Origin: Hyphomicrobiales bacterium
GTDB lineage: Bacteria; Pseudomonadota; Alphaproteobacteria; Rhizobiales; Xanthobacteraceae
Length of the DNA: 50,795 bases
Assembly (NCBI GenBank): GCA_003140315.1
Contig: PLJS01000055.1
Location: 2,152 to 52,946 of the forward strand
Direction: 5' to 3'
In this document: positions 33,849 to 42,625 of the stretch, in pieces
Layout of the letters: the number at the start of each line of letters is the position of its first letter
Numbering within the stretch: position 1 is the stretch's first letter
Program-made: the position numbers and the translations under genes
The notes under the pieces: model-generated
What the model saw: the letters and a program-made list of their open reading frames with translations, nothing else
The model's database searches: none
Told to the model about the DNA's origin: nothing

Positions 33849-34380
33849 GACCAGATCCTCGCGCCTCAAGGCGACGCGCCGTTCGCCCTCGCGGCTCCGT
33901 TATAGAGGAAGGCGGCAAGCGCGCCTATGGCGGCTGCGCGCTGCGGCCATCGCGCTGTCGATCGTGCTCGGGCTTGGAACCGGCGGTTGCAGCCTGTCCT
34001 ACCGGCTCGATTCCTTCCTCGGGAAAAGCAAGGAAGAGACGCCCGAGACTACGGGATCGATCCATCCCGCACCGGCGGCGCAGCCGGGCGACGCCGCGAT
34101 GCTGCGACCCGACGACCTCGCCTTCGCGACCGCGGCCGCCACAGAGGTCTTGACCCGGACCGACCAGAACGCGAGCCAACCGTGGGAGAACCCCGCCACG
34201 GGCGCGCGCGGGACCGTCACGCCGACCGCCGACGCCTATACCCAGGACGGCTTCACCTGCCGCGATTTCCTGGCGAGCTATGTGCACGACGGGTCGGAGT
34301 CCTGGCTTCAGGGCGGTGCCTGCCGCGTGCACCAGGGCAAATGGACGATCCGGAATCTCCGTCCGCTGAAACGGTCCTGA
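33847..34380 (+). CDS. RT0821/Lpp0805-like surface lipoprotein
   Basis: 177 residues from ATG 33847. A very basic N-terminus ([20 protein letters not shown]) is followed by a hydrophobic core [17 protein letters not shown] with lipobox LGTGGC, then a flexible linker and the family domain [81 protein letters not shown] 16-kDa-antigen-like outer-membrane or envelope lipoprotein. The true start could be one of the later codons nearer the signal peptide. Divergent from pdxH and 153 bp before the dnaJ-like gene. Confidence 0.82.
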   Translation: MTRSSRLKATRRSPSRLRYRGRRQARLWRLRAAAIALSIVLGLGTGGCSLSYRLDSFLGKSKEETPETTGSIHPAPAAQPGDAAMLRPDDLAFATAAATEVLTRTDQNASQPWENPATGARGTVTPTADAYTQDGFTCRDFLASYVHDGSESWLQGGACRVHQGKWTIRNLRPLKRS

Positions 34381-34388
34381 GCTGTGCT

Positions 34389-34440
34389 TGTCCCGGGTCT
34401 GCGGCGCACCGTTGCGCGCTGCGCTGCGCCCGGGACAGGT
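34389..34440. repeat. Palindromic intergenic repeat (TGTCCCGGG / CCCGGGACA type)
   Basis: Arms CTTGTCCCGGG...CCCGGGACAG flank a GC-rich centre. Lies between the lipoprotein gene and dnaJ-like gene. Confidence 0.7.
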
Positions 34441-34533
34441 CCGCGTTGCAGATCGGCCACAGTCCCCCCACATTGAAGACAATGAGTCGGGCATCCGTGC
34501 CCGGCACGGGGATTCTCAACCGGAGCAGTCGGA

Positions 34534-35547
34534 ATGCGCGACCCGTATGAGGTGCTGGGCGTGCAGCGGTCCGCGAGCGCGGCCGATGTCAAGAAGGCCT
34601 ATCGCAAGCTCGCCAAGAAGCTGCACCCGGACGCCAATAAAAAGGACCCGAAGGCGGCCGACAAGTTCGCCGAGCTGAACAGCGCCCACGAGATCGTCGG
34701 CGACGAGGACAAGCGCAAGGCATTCGATCGCGGCGAGATCGACGGCGACGGCAAGCCGCGCTTCCAGGGCTTCGAAGGCTTTCGCGGGCGGCCAGGCGCG
34801 GGCGGGCCGGATTTCGGCCGCGACGGATTCGAAAGCTACACTTGGGGTCCGGAAGGCGTTCGTCGCACGGGCCCGCGCGGCGGTACGGCCGGTGCCGCGC
34901 CCGGCGGCCCAGGCGGCGGCCGGTTCGAAGACATCCTCTCAAGCATGTTCGGCTTTGGCGGCGGTCCCGGCGCGCGCGGCGGTGCGGCCTTCGAGGCGGA
35001 AGATATCGGGTCGGCGGCGCGCGGGCAGGACATCTCGGCCGCAATGGCGATCACGCTCAACGAAGCCGCCCATGGCGGCGCGCGGCGCGTCGGTCTGCCG
35101 AACGGCAAGGACCTCGAGGTGAAGATTCCGCCCGGCGTCACCGACGGCCAGCAGATCCGCCTCAAGGGCCAAGGCATGCCGTCGCCCGGCGGCGGGCCGC
35201 CCGGCGACGTGCTGATCGCCGTGTCGATCGCGCCGCATCCGCTGTTCAAGGTCGAGGGACAGAACCTGCGGCTGGAGCTGCCGGTCACGCTCTACGAAGC
35301 CGTGCTCGGCGCCAAGGTGCGCGTGCCGACGCTCGATGGTGCCGTCGAGCTCGCGATCCCGGCGAACACCAGCGGCGGGCGGACCTTCCGTCTCAAAGGC
35401 AAGGGATTGCCGGGTAAGAGCGGAGCCGGCGACTTGTTCGTCACGGTGAAGATCGTGCTGCCCGACGGCAAGGACGCCGAGCTCGAGGAGTTGATGAAGA
35501 AGTGGCGTGACACGAAGCCCTACGATCCGCGCTCCGGGATGGGGTGA
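34534..35547 (+). CDS. DnaJ C-terminal-domain co-chaperone (CbpA-like)
   Basis: 337 residues. A J domain at about 1-65 has the invariant HPD at 31-33 (KKLHPDANKKDPKAA). A Gly/Phe-rich segment follows (about 80-160; EGFRGRPGAGGPDF, FGFGGGPGARGG). The C-terminal client-binding region has GARRVGLPNGKDLEVKIPPG, GQQIRLKGQGMPSPGGGPPG and LPVTLYEAVLGAKVRVPTLD. No Cys-rich zinc-finger, so it is CbpA-like (class B), not DnaJ. It would stimulate DnaK ATPase. Order lipoprotein - dnaJ-like - fabI is conserved in Hyphomicrobiales, with the toxin-antitoxin and methyltransferase genes inserted here. Confidence 0.92.
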   Translation: MRDPYEVLGVQRSASAADVKKAYRKLAKKLHPDANKKDPKAADKFAELNSAHEIVGDEDKRKAFDRGEIDGDGKPRFQGFEGFRGRPGAGGPDFGRDGFESYTWGPEGVRRTGPRGGTAGAAPGGPGGGRFEDILSSMFGFGGGPGARGGAAFEAEDIGSAARGQDISAAMAITLNEAAHGGARRVGLPNGKDLEVKIPPGVTDGQQIRLKGQGMPSPGGGPPGDVLIAVSIAPHPLFKVEGQNLRLELPVTLYEAVLGAKVRVPTLDGAVELAIPANTSGGRTFRLKGKGLPGKSGAGDLFVTVKIVLPDGKDAELEELMKKWRDTKPYDPRSGMG

Positions 35548-35598
35548 ACAGGCATCCGCCGGCTTGAAGTGACTCGCCCAATGGGCTAGTGAACGCGA

Positions 35599-35955
35599 AT
35601 GCGCAGCAAAGGGCGGCTGCAGACCGTTGCAGAAACGAGGGCGTTTTCGGAGGACATCGATAGAATGCTGTCATCCTCCGAGCGTGACATCGTGCTCGCG
35701 GACATCGCGGCCGATCCCGACGGCGGAGACCTCATTCGCGGGACAGGCGGATTGCGCAAGCGTCGCATTCCGCTGCCGGGACGCGGCAAGCGCTGAGGCG
35801 CACGCGTGATTACGCTTCACATTGGCGAGCGCTATCCCGTCTACGCGGTGTTTCTTTACGCCAAGAACGAGCGCGAGAACTTATCGCCTGGACAGCAGAA
35901 AGCGCTGATGCGGTTGGTGACCGACATAAAAGCGCGGACGAGAGCGGGACAATGA
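35599..35955 (+). pseudogene. RelE/HigB-type toxin, interrupted by an in-frame TGA
   Basis: N-terminal part reads LQTVAETRAFSEDIDRMLSS, DIAADPDGGDLIRGTGGLRK and RRIPLPGRGKR, the RelE/HigB2 toxin N-terminal pattern. TGA at 35794-35796 lies where a Gly (GGA) is expected. In the same frame the C-terminal half follows: GARVITLHIGERYPVYAVFL, YAKNERENLSPGQQKALMRL, ending RTRAGQ at 35953-35955. Full length would be about 118 residues, normal for the family, which cleaves mRNA at the ribosome. The stop overlaps the antitoxin start as ATGA. One base change explains the break. Confidence 0.8.
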
Positions 35956-36289
35956 GAAAAAAGCAATTCGACCGGCTGTTTGAAAGCTTGGATGAAGTCC
36001 GCGCGCACGTTGCAAGCGCCAGTTTTCCGGCCGCATCAACAGCATGCGTGTCGATGCGGAGGACATTCGGACGGTGCGCGAGCGTTCCGGTCTCACCCAA
36101 ATTCAATTCGCCCAGACTTTCGGCATTGGGCTTGGGACGTTGCAAAAATGGGAACGCGGCGAACGCCGCCCGAGCGGCGCAGCGCGATCGCTGTTGCGCG
36201 TCATGCAAGCGGACCTTCCGCTGGTGGTAAGGGCGCTCGGCGTGAAGCCTCGCAAGAACCGACCGCGCCAGCCGAGAGCCGCCGCTTAG
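35952..36289 (+). pseudogene. XRE-family antitoxin of the RelE toxin, frameshifted
   Basis: ATG 35952 overlaps the toxin stop (ATGA). The first frame gives MRKKQFDRLFESLDEVRAHV, the usual opening of HigA/XRE antitoxins. A missing T in the run at 36021-36024 moves the rest to another frame: SMRVDAEDIRTVRERSGLTQ, FAQTFGIGLGTLQKWERGER, RPSGAARSLLRVMQADLPLV, an XRE helix-turn-helix, ending at 36289. As written, the second part could be made only from ATG 36044 (MRVDAED), which keeps the whole HTH. Such a shortened protein could still bind DNA. Both toxin and antitoxin have a lesion. Confidence 0.78.
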
Positions 36290-36329
36290 GCTATTCTTGC
36301 GTCCGGGGTGGCCGCTTCTCGGAGGGTGC

Positions 36330-37007
36330 ATGGACGACCTCGCCAGCCGTGCTTTCACGGGGCTCATCAGGTTCCAGATCGCGCTCGCCGCCATGATCTT
36401 CCTCCCCGCATGGTCGCTCACCTATTGGCAGGGCTTCCTCTACTGGCTGCTGTTCGGCGCCTGGTGCGTCGCGACGACGCTCTATTTTCTGCGCCATGAC
36501 CGCCCTCTGATCGAGCGGCGCATGCGGGCGGGGCCCGGAGCCGAACGCGAACCGCGGCATAAGCTGATCACGGCGATCGCCGGTATCGCGCTCGTCGCGC
36601 TGTATCTGATCTCGGCGCTGGATTATCGGTTCGGCCGGTCGTTCGTCCCGACGGCGCTCGTGCTCTTCGGCGATGCGCTGGTCGTCCTCGGCTTCTACGG
36701 CATCTTCCTGACACTGCGCGAGAACAGCTTCGCGGCCGCGACGGTCACGGTCGAAAGCGGCCAGCGCGTGATTTCGACCGGGCCTTACGCGCTCGTGCGG
36801 CACCCGATGTATGCGACCGCCCTTCCGATCTTCCTTGCGACACCGCCGGCGCTTGGCTCGTGGTGGGGCCTCGTGCCGGCTGCATTGTTCACGGCGATGA
36901 TCGTATGGCGCCTCATCGATGAGGAGGCGTATCTCGCGCGCAATCTGCCAGGCTACGCGGAGTATCAGCGCACGGTGCGGTGGCGCCTCGTGCCGGGGAT
37001 CTGGTGA
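36330..37007 (+). CDS. Isoprenylcysteine carboxyl methyltransferase (ICMT)-like membrane protein
   Basis: 225 residues; GGAGG lies 5 bases before ATG 36330. About five hydrophobic helices. The C-terminal catalytic core VISTGPYALVRHPMYATALP, then IDEEAYLARNLPGYAEYQRT and VRWRLVPGIW, is the SAM-binding signature of the ICMT/PEMT superfamily. Bacterial members methylate small or membrane-embedded substrates, mostly unknown. Convergent with the TetR remnant; the order is dnaJ-like, toxin-antitoxin, ICMT-like. Confidence 0.85.
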   Translation: MDDLASRAFTGLIRFQIALAAMIFLPAWSLTYWQGFLYWLLFGAWCVATTLYFLRHDRPLIERRMRAGPGAEREPRHKLITAIAGIALVALYLISALDYRFGRSFVPTALVLFGDALVVLGFYGIFLTLRENSFAAATVTVESGQRVISTGPYALVRHPMYATALPIFLATPPALGSWWGLVPAALFTAMIVWRLIDEEAYLARNLPGYAEYQRTVRWRLVPGIW

Positions 37008-37443
37008 CTACGCCGCCTTCCCGAACGTCTCACGCGCCGCTGCCAGGATTTCCTTCGACAGAGCCGGATCGTCGACCGCGCGGGCGAGCGTCAGCGCGCC
37101 CACCAGCCCTGCGAGCGTCGCGATCGCGCGCTTGCGCCGGTTCGCGGCCGTCCCATGCCTGAATAGCCCGGCAATCCATTCGAGCCGCGTGCCGACATAA
37201 GCGGTCAGCGCATCGCGGGCCCCTGCCTTCGCGCGCCGCATCGGAGCCCAATGCCGCAAGCCCGCAGCCATCCGCCCGGTCCGCGCAGTGGCGAACCGAC
37301 AGATAGGCCGAGACATAGCCGTCCAGATCGGTGAAGCGGCTGAGCTTCGCGGTGCCGCGCGCGAGCGCCTTCGTCACCGCCTCCGCGGCGAGGTCGTCCT
37401 TCGCGCCCCACGCCGCGTGTGACGCCGTCGATTGTTCGAACAC
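37008..37443 (-). pseudogene. TetR-family regulator remnant: HTH lost, frameshifted
   Basis: From about 37443 a frame reads HAAWGAKDDLAAEAVTKALA, the segment after the recognition helix in TetR/AcrR proteins, then LDGYVSAYLSVRHCADRADG, CGLAALGSDAAR. It shifts frame at a run of C at about 37220 (one extra base) to AKAGARDALTAYVGTRLEWI, ANRRKRAIATLAGLVGALTL, ALSKEILAAARETFGKAA (stop 37008). The C-terminal ligand domain is therefore complete except for the frameshift, but the N-terminal DNA-binding half is missing. The lost regulator may have controlled fabI or the ICMT-like gene. Real pseudogene likely. Confidence 0.78.
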
Positions 37444-37569
37444 CGGCCTTTTGCTTGATATTCCCCGATTCGCACCGCGTCCGGACCTTCGGAGTCACGC
37501 TTGATGGCCCAAAAGCCCTGTGCCATTACGGGGCCCCGGCCCCGAGGCGCCGGCTTTGAAGGGTGCAGC

Positions 37570-38394
37570 ATGGCGGACGCCACGGGTCTGATGCGCGGCA
37601 AGCGCGGCCTGATCATGGGGGTTGCGAACAACCGCTCGATCGCCTGGGGCATCGCGAAGGCCGCACGCGCGCAAGGAGCCGATCTCGCCTTCACGTATCA
37701 GGGCGATGCGCTAAAGAAGCGCGTCGAGCCGCTCGCCGAGGAGGTCGACGGCCTCGTCGTCGGGCATTGCGACGTAACCGACGAGTCGACCCTGGATGCG
37801 GCCTTCGCGGCGGTGCAGTCGGCATGGGGCTCGCTCGATTTCGTGCTGCACGCGATCGCATTCTCCGACAAGGATCAGCTCATCGGCCGCTATGTCGAGA
37901 CCACGGCGGAGAACTTCGCCAAGACGCTGCTGATCTCCTGCTATTCGTTCACGGCGGTCGCACAGCGTGCCGAGAAGCTGATGCCGAAGGGCGGCGCGCT
38001 GCTGACGCTGACCTATTACGGCGCCGAGAAATGGATGCCGCATTACAACGTCATGGGCGTCGCCAAGGCCGCGCTCGAAGCCTCGGTCATGTATCTCGCC
38101 GCCGATCTCGGCGAGAAGAACATCCGCGTCAATGCGATCTCGGCGGGCCCGATCAAGACGCTCGCCGCCGCCGGCATCGGCGATTTCCGCTATATCCTGA
38201 AGTGGAACGAATACAACGCGCCGCTGCGACGCAGCGTCACGATCGAGGAGGTCGGCGACGCCGGCGTGTATCTCCTATCCGACATGTCGCGTAGCGTGAC
38301 CGGCGAGGTGCACCACGTCGACGCGGGCTACCACATCGTCGGCATGAAGAACCCGGCCGCACCCGATATCGGGCAATTGAGAGAGCGGGACTGA
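37570..38394 (+). CDS. fabI: Enoyl-[acyl-carrier-protein] reductase (NADH), FabI
   Basis: 274 residues from ATG 37570 (MADATGLMRGKRGLIMGVAN), AAGGGTG upstream. Last step of fatty acid elongation. NAD-binding GVANNRSIAWGIAKA; catalytic Tyr149, Tyr159 and Lys166 (TLTYYGAEKWMPHYNVMGVAK), spaced as in E. coli FabI (146/156/163); SAGPIKTLAAAGIGDF substrate loop; C-terminal GYHIVGM. It starts a likely operon with the phosphatase (14 bp downstream), aroC and ribB. Alphaproteobacteria often carry two FabI copies; this one lies in the conserved fabI-gpm-aroC order. Confidence 0.95.
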   Translation: MADATGLMRGKRGLIMGVANNRSIAWGIAKAARAQGADLAFTYQGDALKKRVEPLAEEVDGLVVGHCDVTDESTLDAAFAAVQSAWGSLDFVLHAIAFSDKDQLIGRYVETTAENFAKTLLISCYSFTAVAQRAEKLMPKGGALLTLTYYGAEKWMPHYNVMGVAKAALEASVMYLAADLGEKNIRVNAISAGPIKTLAAAGIGDFRYILKWNEYNAPLRRSVTIEEVGDAGVYLLSDMSRSVTGEVHHVDAGYHIVGMKNPAAPDIGQLRERD

Positions 38395-38408
38395 CGCGGC
38401 CGAGTTCG

Positions 38409-39008
38409 ATGCCGCCTCCCCTCCTCTATTACATCCGCCACGGCGAGACCGACTGGAACGTCGAGGACCGGCTGCAGGGCGGACGCGACATCCCGCTCAA
38501 CGCCACCGGACGTGCGCAGGCGCTGCGCTGCGGCGAAATCCTGCGCGGCCTGCTCGCGCGCGACGGCCGCGATGCCGCAAGCTTCGATTTCGTCGCAAGC
38601 CCGCTCGGGCGCGCGCGTTCGACCATGGAAATCATGCGCACGGCGCTCGGCGTCGATCCGCAAGCCTACCGTATCGACGCGCGCCTGACCGAGGTCGGCT
38701 TCGGGCAGTGGGAAGGGTCCACGATCGCCGAATTGACGCGGCGCGAGCCCGATGCGGTCGCGGCGCGCGAGCGCGACAAATGGCGGTTCGCCCCTCCCGA
38801 TGGAGAGAGCTACGAGGTGATGTCGCTGCGGATTGCCGCCTGGTATCGCGACCTTGCCGCCGACACGGTCGCGGTCGCGCATGGCGGGACCTTGCGCGGA
38901 TTGATCGCGGCGCTCGGCCTCGCGTCGGTGGAGGAGGCGCCCGCCGTCAATATCGCGCAGGGCGTGGTCTATCTCATCGCGGACGGGCGCATGACGCGCT
39001 ACGCGTGA
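38409..39008 (+). CDS. Histidine phosphatase (phosphoglycerate mutase-like)
   Basis: 199 residues, start ATG 38409 14 bp after fabI. The RHG motif is at residues 10-12 (YYIRHGETDWNVEDRLQGG), then ASPLGRARSTMEIM, VGFGQWEGSTIAEL and VAVAHGGTLRGLIAALG with the second His. Branch-1 histidine phosphatase; probably a broad phosphatase rather than a glycolytic mutase. In Hyphomicrobiales it commonly sits between fabI and aroC. Function of the pairing is not known. Confidence 0.9.
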   Translation: MPPPLLYYIRHGETDWNVEDRLQGGRDIPLNATGRAQALRCGEILRGLLARDGRDAASFDFVASPLGRARSTMEIMRTALGVDPQAYRIDARLTEVGFGQWEGSTIAELTRREPDAVAARERDKWRFAPPDGESYEVMSLRIAAWYRDLAADTVAVAHGGTLRGLIAALGLASVEEAPAVNIAQGVVYLIADGRMTRYA

Positions 39009-39073
39009 CGCTCGCCCTGCCAATTTGACCCCCGCCGTGACGCGGGCTACGACACGCCGCGAGCGAGAATGCC

Positions 39074-40195
39074 ATGTCGTACAATACGTTCGGCCACATG
39101 TTCCGCGTCACCACGTTCGGCGAGAGCCACGGGGCGGCGATCGGCTGCGTGGTCGACGGCTGCCCGCCGCGCATTCCGCTCACCGTTGCCGACATCCAGC
39201 CCTATCTGGACAAGCGGCGGCCGGGCCAGTCGCGCTTCACCACGCAGCGACGCGAGCCGGACGAGGTGAAGATCCTCTCCGGCACGTTCCCCGACGAGAG
39301 CGGGCGCGAGGTGACGACCGGGACGCCGATCGCGCTCGTGATCGAGAATGTCGACCAGCGCTCGAAGGACTATTCGGAGATCAAGGATACCTATCGGCCG
39401 GGCCATGCCGACTACACCTATGACGTCAAATACGGCCTGCGCGATTATCGCGGCGGCGGACGGCAGTCCGCGCGCGAGACCGCCGCGCGGGTCGCGGCCG
39501 GCGCCATTGCGCGCAAGATCATGCCCGGCCTTACGGTGCGCGGCGCGCTGATCCAGATTGGGCCGCACAAGATTGATCGCGCGCGCTGGGATTGGCACCA
39601 GGTCACCGGGAACCCGTTCTTTACGCCCGATGCCGCATCCGTCGCGACATTCGAGGCGTTTCTCGACGGCATCCGCAAATCCGGCTCATCGGTCGGCGCG
39701 GTGATCGAGGTCGTCGCCGAGGGCGTGCCTGCCGGTCTCGGCGCGCCGGTCTACGGTAAGCTCGACGCCGAGCTCGCCTCCGCGCTGATGGGCGTCAACG
39801 CCGTCAAGGGCGTGGAGATCGGCGACGGCTTTGCGACCGCTGCGATGACCGGCGAGGACAATGCCGACGAGATGCGCATGGGCAATGACGGCAAGCCGCG
39901 CTTCCTGTCGAACCACGCCGGCGGCATTTTGGGCGGCATCTCGACCGGACAGCCGGTCGTTGTGCGCTTCGCCGTGAAGCCGACCTCCTCGATCCTGTCC
40001 CCGCGCAAAACCGTGGATCGCTACGGCGCGGAGACCGAGATCGTCACCAAGGGCCGTCACGATCCGTGCGTCGGCATCCGCGCGGTACCGATCGGGGAAG
40101 CCATGGTGGCGTGCGTGATCGCGGACCACTATCTGCGTCATCGCGGCCAGGTCGGCGAGGGCCCCGCATGGCCGTTCGCCAAGTCCGGAGGCTAG
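39074..40195 (+). CDS. aroC: Chorismate synthase
   Basis: 373 residues, full length. Converts 5-enolpyruvylshikimate 3-phosphate to chorismate using reduced FMN, the last step of the shikimate pathway. Signatures: [70 protein letters not shown] and [20 protein letters not shown], plus [19 protein letters not shown]. Start ATG 39074. Stop TAG 40193-40195. The ribosome site of ribB (GGAGG) overlaps the aroC end, so they are probably translated from one mRNA. Confidence 0.96.
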   Translation: MSYNTFGHMFRVTTFGESHGAAIGCVVDGCPPRIPLTVADIQPYLDKRRPGQSRFTTQRREPDEVKILSGTFPDESGREVTTGTPIALVIENVDQRSKDYSEIKDTYRPGHADYTYDVKYGLRDYRGGGRQSARETAARVAAGAIARKIMPGLTVRGALIQIGPHKIDRARWDWHQVTGNPFFTPDAASVATFEAFLDGIRKSGSSVGAVIEVVAEGVPAGLGAPVYGKLDAELASALMGVNAVKGVEIGDGFATAAMTGEDNADEMRMGNDGKPRFLSNHAGGILGGISTGQPVVVRFAVKPTSSILSPRKTVDRYGAETEIVTKGRHDPCVGIRAVPIGEAMVACVIADHYLRHRGQVGEGPAWPFAKSGG

Positions 40196-40203
40196 TCACC
40201 CGC

Positions 40204-41292
40204 GTGTCCGATACTCAATCGCGCGTTACTGCGGCCGTCGAAGCCTTCGGCCGCGGCGAGATCCTGGTCGTCACCGACGACGACGACCGCGAGAACGAGG
40301 GCGACCTCGTGATGGCAGCCGTTCATGCGACGCCGGAGAAGATGGCGTTCATCGTGCGCCACACCGCCGGCATCGTGTGCACGCCGCTGCCGGCCGAGAC
40401 CGCGCACCGGCTGCGCCTCGCGCCCATGGTCACCGAGAACGACGCGCCGCACGGCACCGCCTTCACGGTGTCGGTCGACTACAAGCACGGCACGACCACC
40501 GGCATCTCGGCCGACGACCGCACCGCCACGGTGCGCAACCTCGCCAACAACAATTCCGGGGCGGCGGATTTCGTGCGCCCCGGCCACGTCTTTCCGCTGA
40601 TCGCGAAGGAAGGCGGCGTCTTGATGCGCTCCGGCCATACCGAGGCGGCGGTCGACCTGTGCCGGCTCGCAAACCTCGAGCCTGTCGGTGTGATCTGCGA
40701 GCTCGTCAATGACGACGGCAGCGTGATGCGCGGGAGCCAGATCAAGGCGTTCGCCGAGCGGCATAAGCTCAAGCACATCTCGGTCGCCGAGCTCATCGCC
40801 TATCGCCAGGCGCGCGAGAAGTTGGTCGAGCGCGTTGGCGAGTTCACGGTCGAGACCTCGATCGGCCCGCTGAAGGGCTATGCCTATATGACGCCGTTCG
40901 ACAAGGTGCCCCACATGGCGCTGGTGCACGGGCGCATCGGCGAGGGCACCGACATGCCGACGCGGTTGCATCGCGCGAACATCATCTCCGACGTGTTCGG
41001 CGGCGCGAAGAGCGTGAACGCGGCGCTCGCGCGCTTCAAGCAGATCGGACGCGGCGTGATCGTGGTCCTGCGCGACGGCACGGCGGGCGTGCCGGTGCAG
41101 GCGCTGCCGCAGGAGGAGAGCGCCGCGGAGGCCGCGCGCACGCGCGAGTGGCGCGAGGTCGGCCTTGGCGCGCAGATCCTGAAAGACCTCGGCGTGCACT
41201 CGATCCGGCTGCTCTCATCGAGCCAGCACACTTACGTGGGCCTCGGCGGGTTCGGGATCGAGATCACCGGCACCGAGGCGCTGGAGGGGTAG
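40204..41292 (+). CDS. ribB: 3,4-dihydroxy-2-butanone 4-phosphate synthase with degenerate GTP cyclohydrolase II-like domain
   Basis: 362 residues from GTG 40204 (VSDTQSRVTAAVEAFGRGEI), with GGAGG about 12 bases upstream. The RibB half has DDDDRENEGDLVMAA, TPEKMAFIVRHTAGIVC, TGISADDRTATVRNLA, RPGHVFPLIAKEGGVLMRSG and HTEAAVDLCRLA, complete. The C-terminal half resembles GTP cyclohydrolase II (GPLKGYAYMTPFDKVPHMAL, LHRANIISDVFG) but lacks the zinc-binding cysteines: GGAKSVNAALARF stands where SLRCDCGEQL is expected. Thus it probably makes DHBP from ribulose 5-phosphate for riboflavin but not the GTP step; a separate ribA is expected elsewhere. A second-domain role is unclear. Stop TAG 41290-41292. 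Confidence 0.9.
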   Translation: MSDTQSRVTAAVEAFGRGEILVVTDDDDRENEGDLVMAAVHATPEKMAFIVRHTAGIVCTPLPAETAHRLRLAPMVTENDAPHGTAFTVSVDYKHGTTTGISADDRTATVRNLANNNSGAADFVRPGHVFPLIAKEGGVLMRSGHTEAAVDLCRLANLEPVGVICELVNDDGSVMRGSQIKAFAERHKLKHISVAELIAYRQAREKLVERVGEFTVETSIGPLKGYAYMTPFDKVPHMALVHGRIGEGTDMPTRLHRANIISDVFGGAKSVNAALARFKQIGRGVIVVLRDGTAGVPVQALPQEESAAEAARTREWREVGLGAQILKDLGVHSIRLLSSSQHTYVGLGGFGIEITGTEALEG

Positions 41293-41296
41293 CGAT

Positions 41297-41395
41297 CCCG
41301 TAGCCTGCATGAGCGTCAGCGATATGCGGGGCGGCTTTTCCGGAAGCAAAATCCCGCATGTCGCTTCGCTCATGCGGGCTACAAGCATGCTTGGG
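41297..41395. repeat. Palindromic intergenic repeat (GTAGCCTGCATGAGC / GCTCATGCGGGCTAC type)
   Basis: Left arm GTAGCCTGCATGAGCGTCAG, right arm TCGCTCATGCGGGCTACAAG, with GATATGCGGGGC and AAATCCCGCATGTC as inner arms. Similar to the elements at 24826-24870 and 47327-47385. Between ribB and the MetE-like gene. Confidence 0.8.
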
Positions 41396-41405
41396 AGGGA
41401 CGACC

Positions 41406-42587
41406 ATGTTCGCGGCGACGAAAGACATCCCTCTTGCCACCACCATCACGGGCTCGCTGCCGCGGCCGCATTGGTTCACCGAAAATCTGCGTGGCCAGCC
41501 GTTCCTGACCGCCTTCAACGGCGATGCGGTCTATCGCGAACAATACAGCGACGCGGTGGCGGCGTTGGTCAGCGACCAGACGCGCGCGGGGCTCGACCTT
41601 GTGACCGATGGGGAGATGCGCTTCGACGTCGATATCGGCGGGCGTTCGTGGTTCGGATACGCGTTCGACCGGATGGAGGGGCTGGAGCAACCGCGCAGCG
41701 GCGCCGCACGCTCGGTCGGCTCGCATCGGCGCGGCTTTGCGCAACGCGCCGGCACCCCGGGCGACATCATGAGCGAGTTCGTGCGCACCGTGCTGCCGCC
41801 CCAGGTGGTCGGGCCGATCGGACCCGGCAATCTGCAGTACGACGCGATCTGGAAGACTGCGCAGCGGCTCACCGCAAAGCCCGTGAAAATGGGAAGCTGC
41901 TGCGGGCAGATGCTGGACCGCCAGGCAATGAGCGGTTTCTACAAGGATCGCCGCGAGCAGGTCTTCGCGTTCTCAAAGGCGCTCAATCAGGAATACCACC
42001 GGCTCGCCGACGCAGGCTGCTCCGTCATCCAGATCGAGGAGCCGTGCCTGCACAACAGCGAAGGCATCGAAGGCGAGGTCTCGTCCGAGACGTATATCGA
42101 AGCCTTCAATCTCGAGACCGCCGGCCTGCGCGGCAAGACCGAAGTGTGGTGCCACACCTGCTGGGGCAATCCGTTCGCGCAGCGGCTTGGCAAGAACCCG
42201 ACCTACCGGCACGCGCTTCCCTACCTCGACCGGCTCGACGTCGACGCGGTGACGATCGAGGCGGCCGAAAACGAAGGCGCCGAGATTGCCGACGTCGCGG
42301 GCACCCTGAGCGCGGACAAGAAGATTTGCATCGGCGTCGTCAGCCATCGCTCGCTGCAGGTCGAGTTGCCCGACGACATCGCGGTGCTGATCCGCACGGC
42401 ATTGAAGTCCGTGCCGCCGGAACGCCTGCTGCTGAGTTCGGATTGCGGCTTCGGCCGACAGGGCGTGAGCCGCACGCACGCATTCTATAAGATGATCGCG
42501 ATCGTGCGCGGCACCAATATCGTGCGGCGCGAGCTTGGACTGCCCGAAGCCGACATCCCGGCGAACGACACGCGTTTCATGCTCTAA
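41406..42587 (+). CDS. MetE-like cobalamin-independent methionine synthase C-terminal homologue
   Basis: 393 residues from ATG 41406 (MFAATKDIPLATTITGSLPR), GGGAGGGA upstream. The barrel resembles the C-terminal half of MetE: TTITGSLPRPHW, GLDLVTDGEMRFDV, VVGPIGPGNL, AGCSVIQIEEP, CHTCWGNPFAQRL (zinc ligands) and LLLSSDCGFGRQGV (zinc Cys). A stand-alone C-terminal-type protein of this family is common in bacteria and may act on other methyl donors or substrates than the usual 5-methyltetrahydrofolate triglutamate and homocysteine. Zinc ligands are all present. Isolated from the previous operon by the palindrome. The next gene, 38 bp away, may be co-transcribed. Confidence 0.85.
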   Translation: MFAATKDIPLATTITGSLPRPHWFTENLRGQPFLTAFNGDAVYREQYSDAVAALVSDQTRAGLDLVTDGEMRFDVDIGGRSWFGYAFDRMEGLEQPRSGAARSVGSHRRGFAQRAGTPGDIMSEFVRTVLPPQVVGPIGPGNLQYDAIWKTAQRLTAKPVKMGSCCGQMLDRQAMSGFYKDRREQVFAFSKALNQEYHRLADAGCSVIQIEEPCLHNSEGIEGEVSSETYIEAFNLETAGLRGKTEVWCHTCWGNPFAQRLGKNPTYRHALPYLDRLDVDAVTIEAAENEGAEIADVAGTLSADKKICIGVVSHRSLQVELPDDIAVLIRTALKSVPPERLLLSSDCGFGRQGVSRTHAFYKMIAIVRGTNIVRRELGLPEADIPANDTRFML

Positions 42588-42625
42588 CGCAGATCGGGTA
42601 TCGCGGGTCCCGACGGAGCTCTGAC

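Noticed and set aside
35794-35796. Selenocysteine codon in the RelE-like toxin
   Set aside because: RelE toxins have no Sec; the position is a Gly in relatives and no SECIS-like hairpin is evident.
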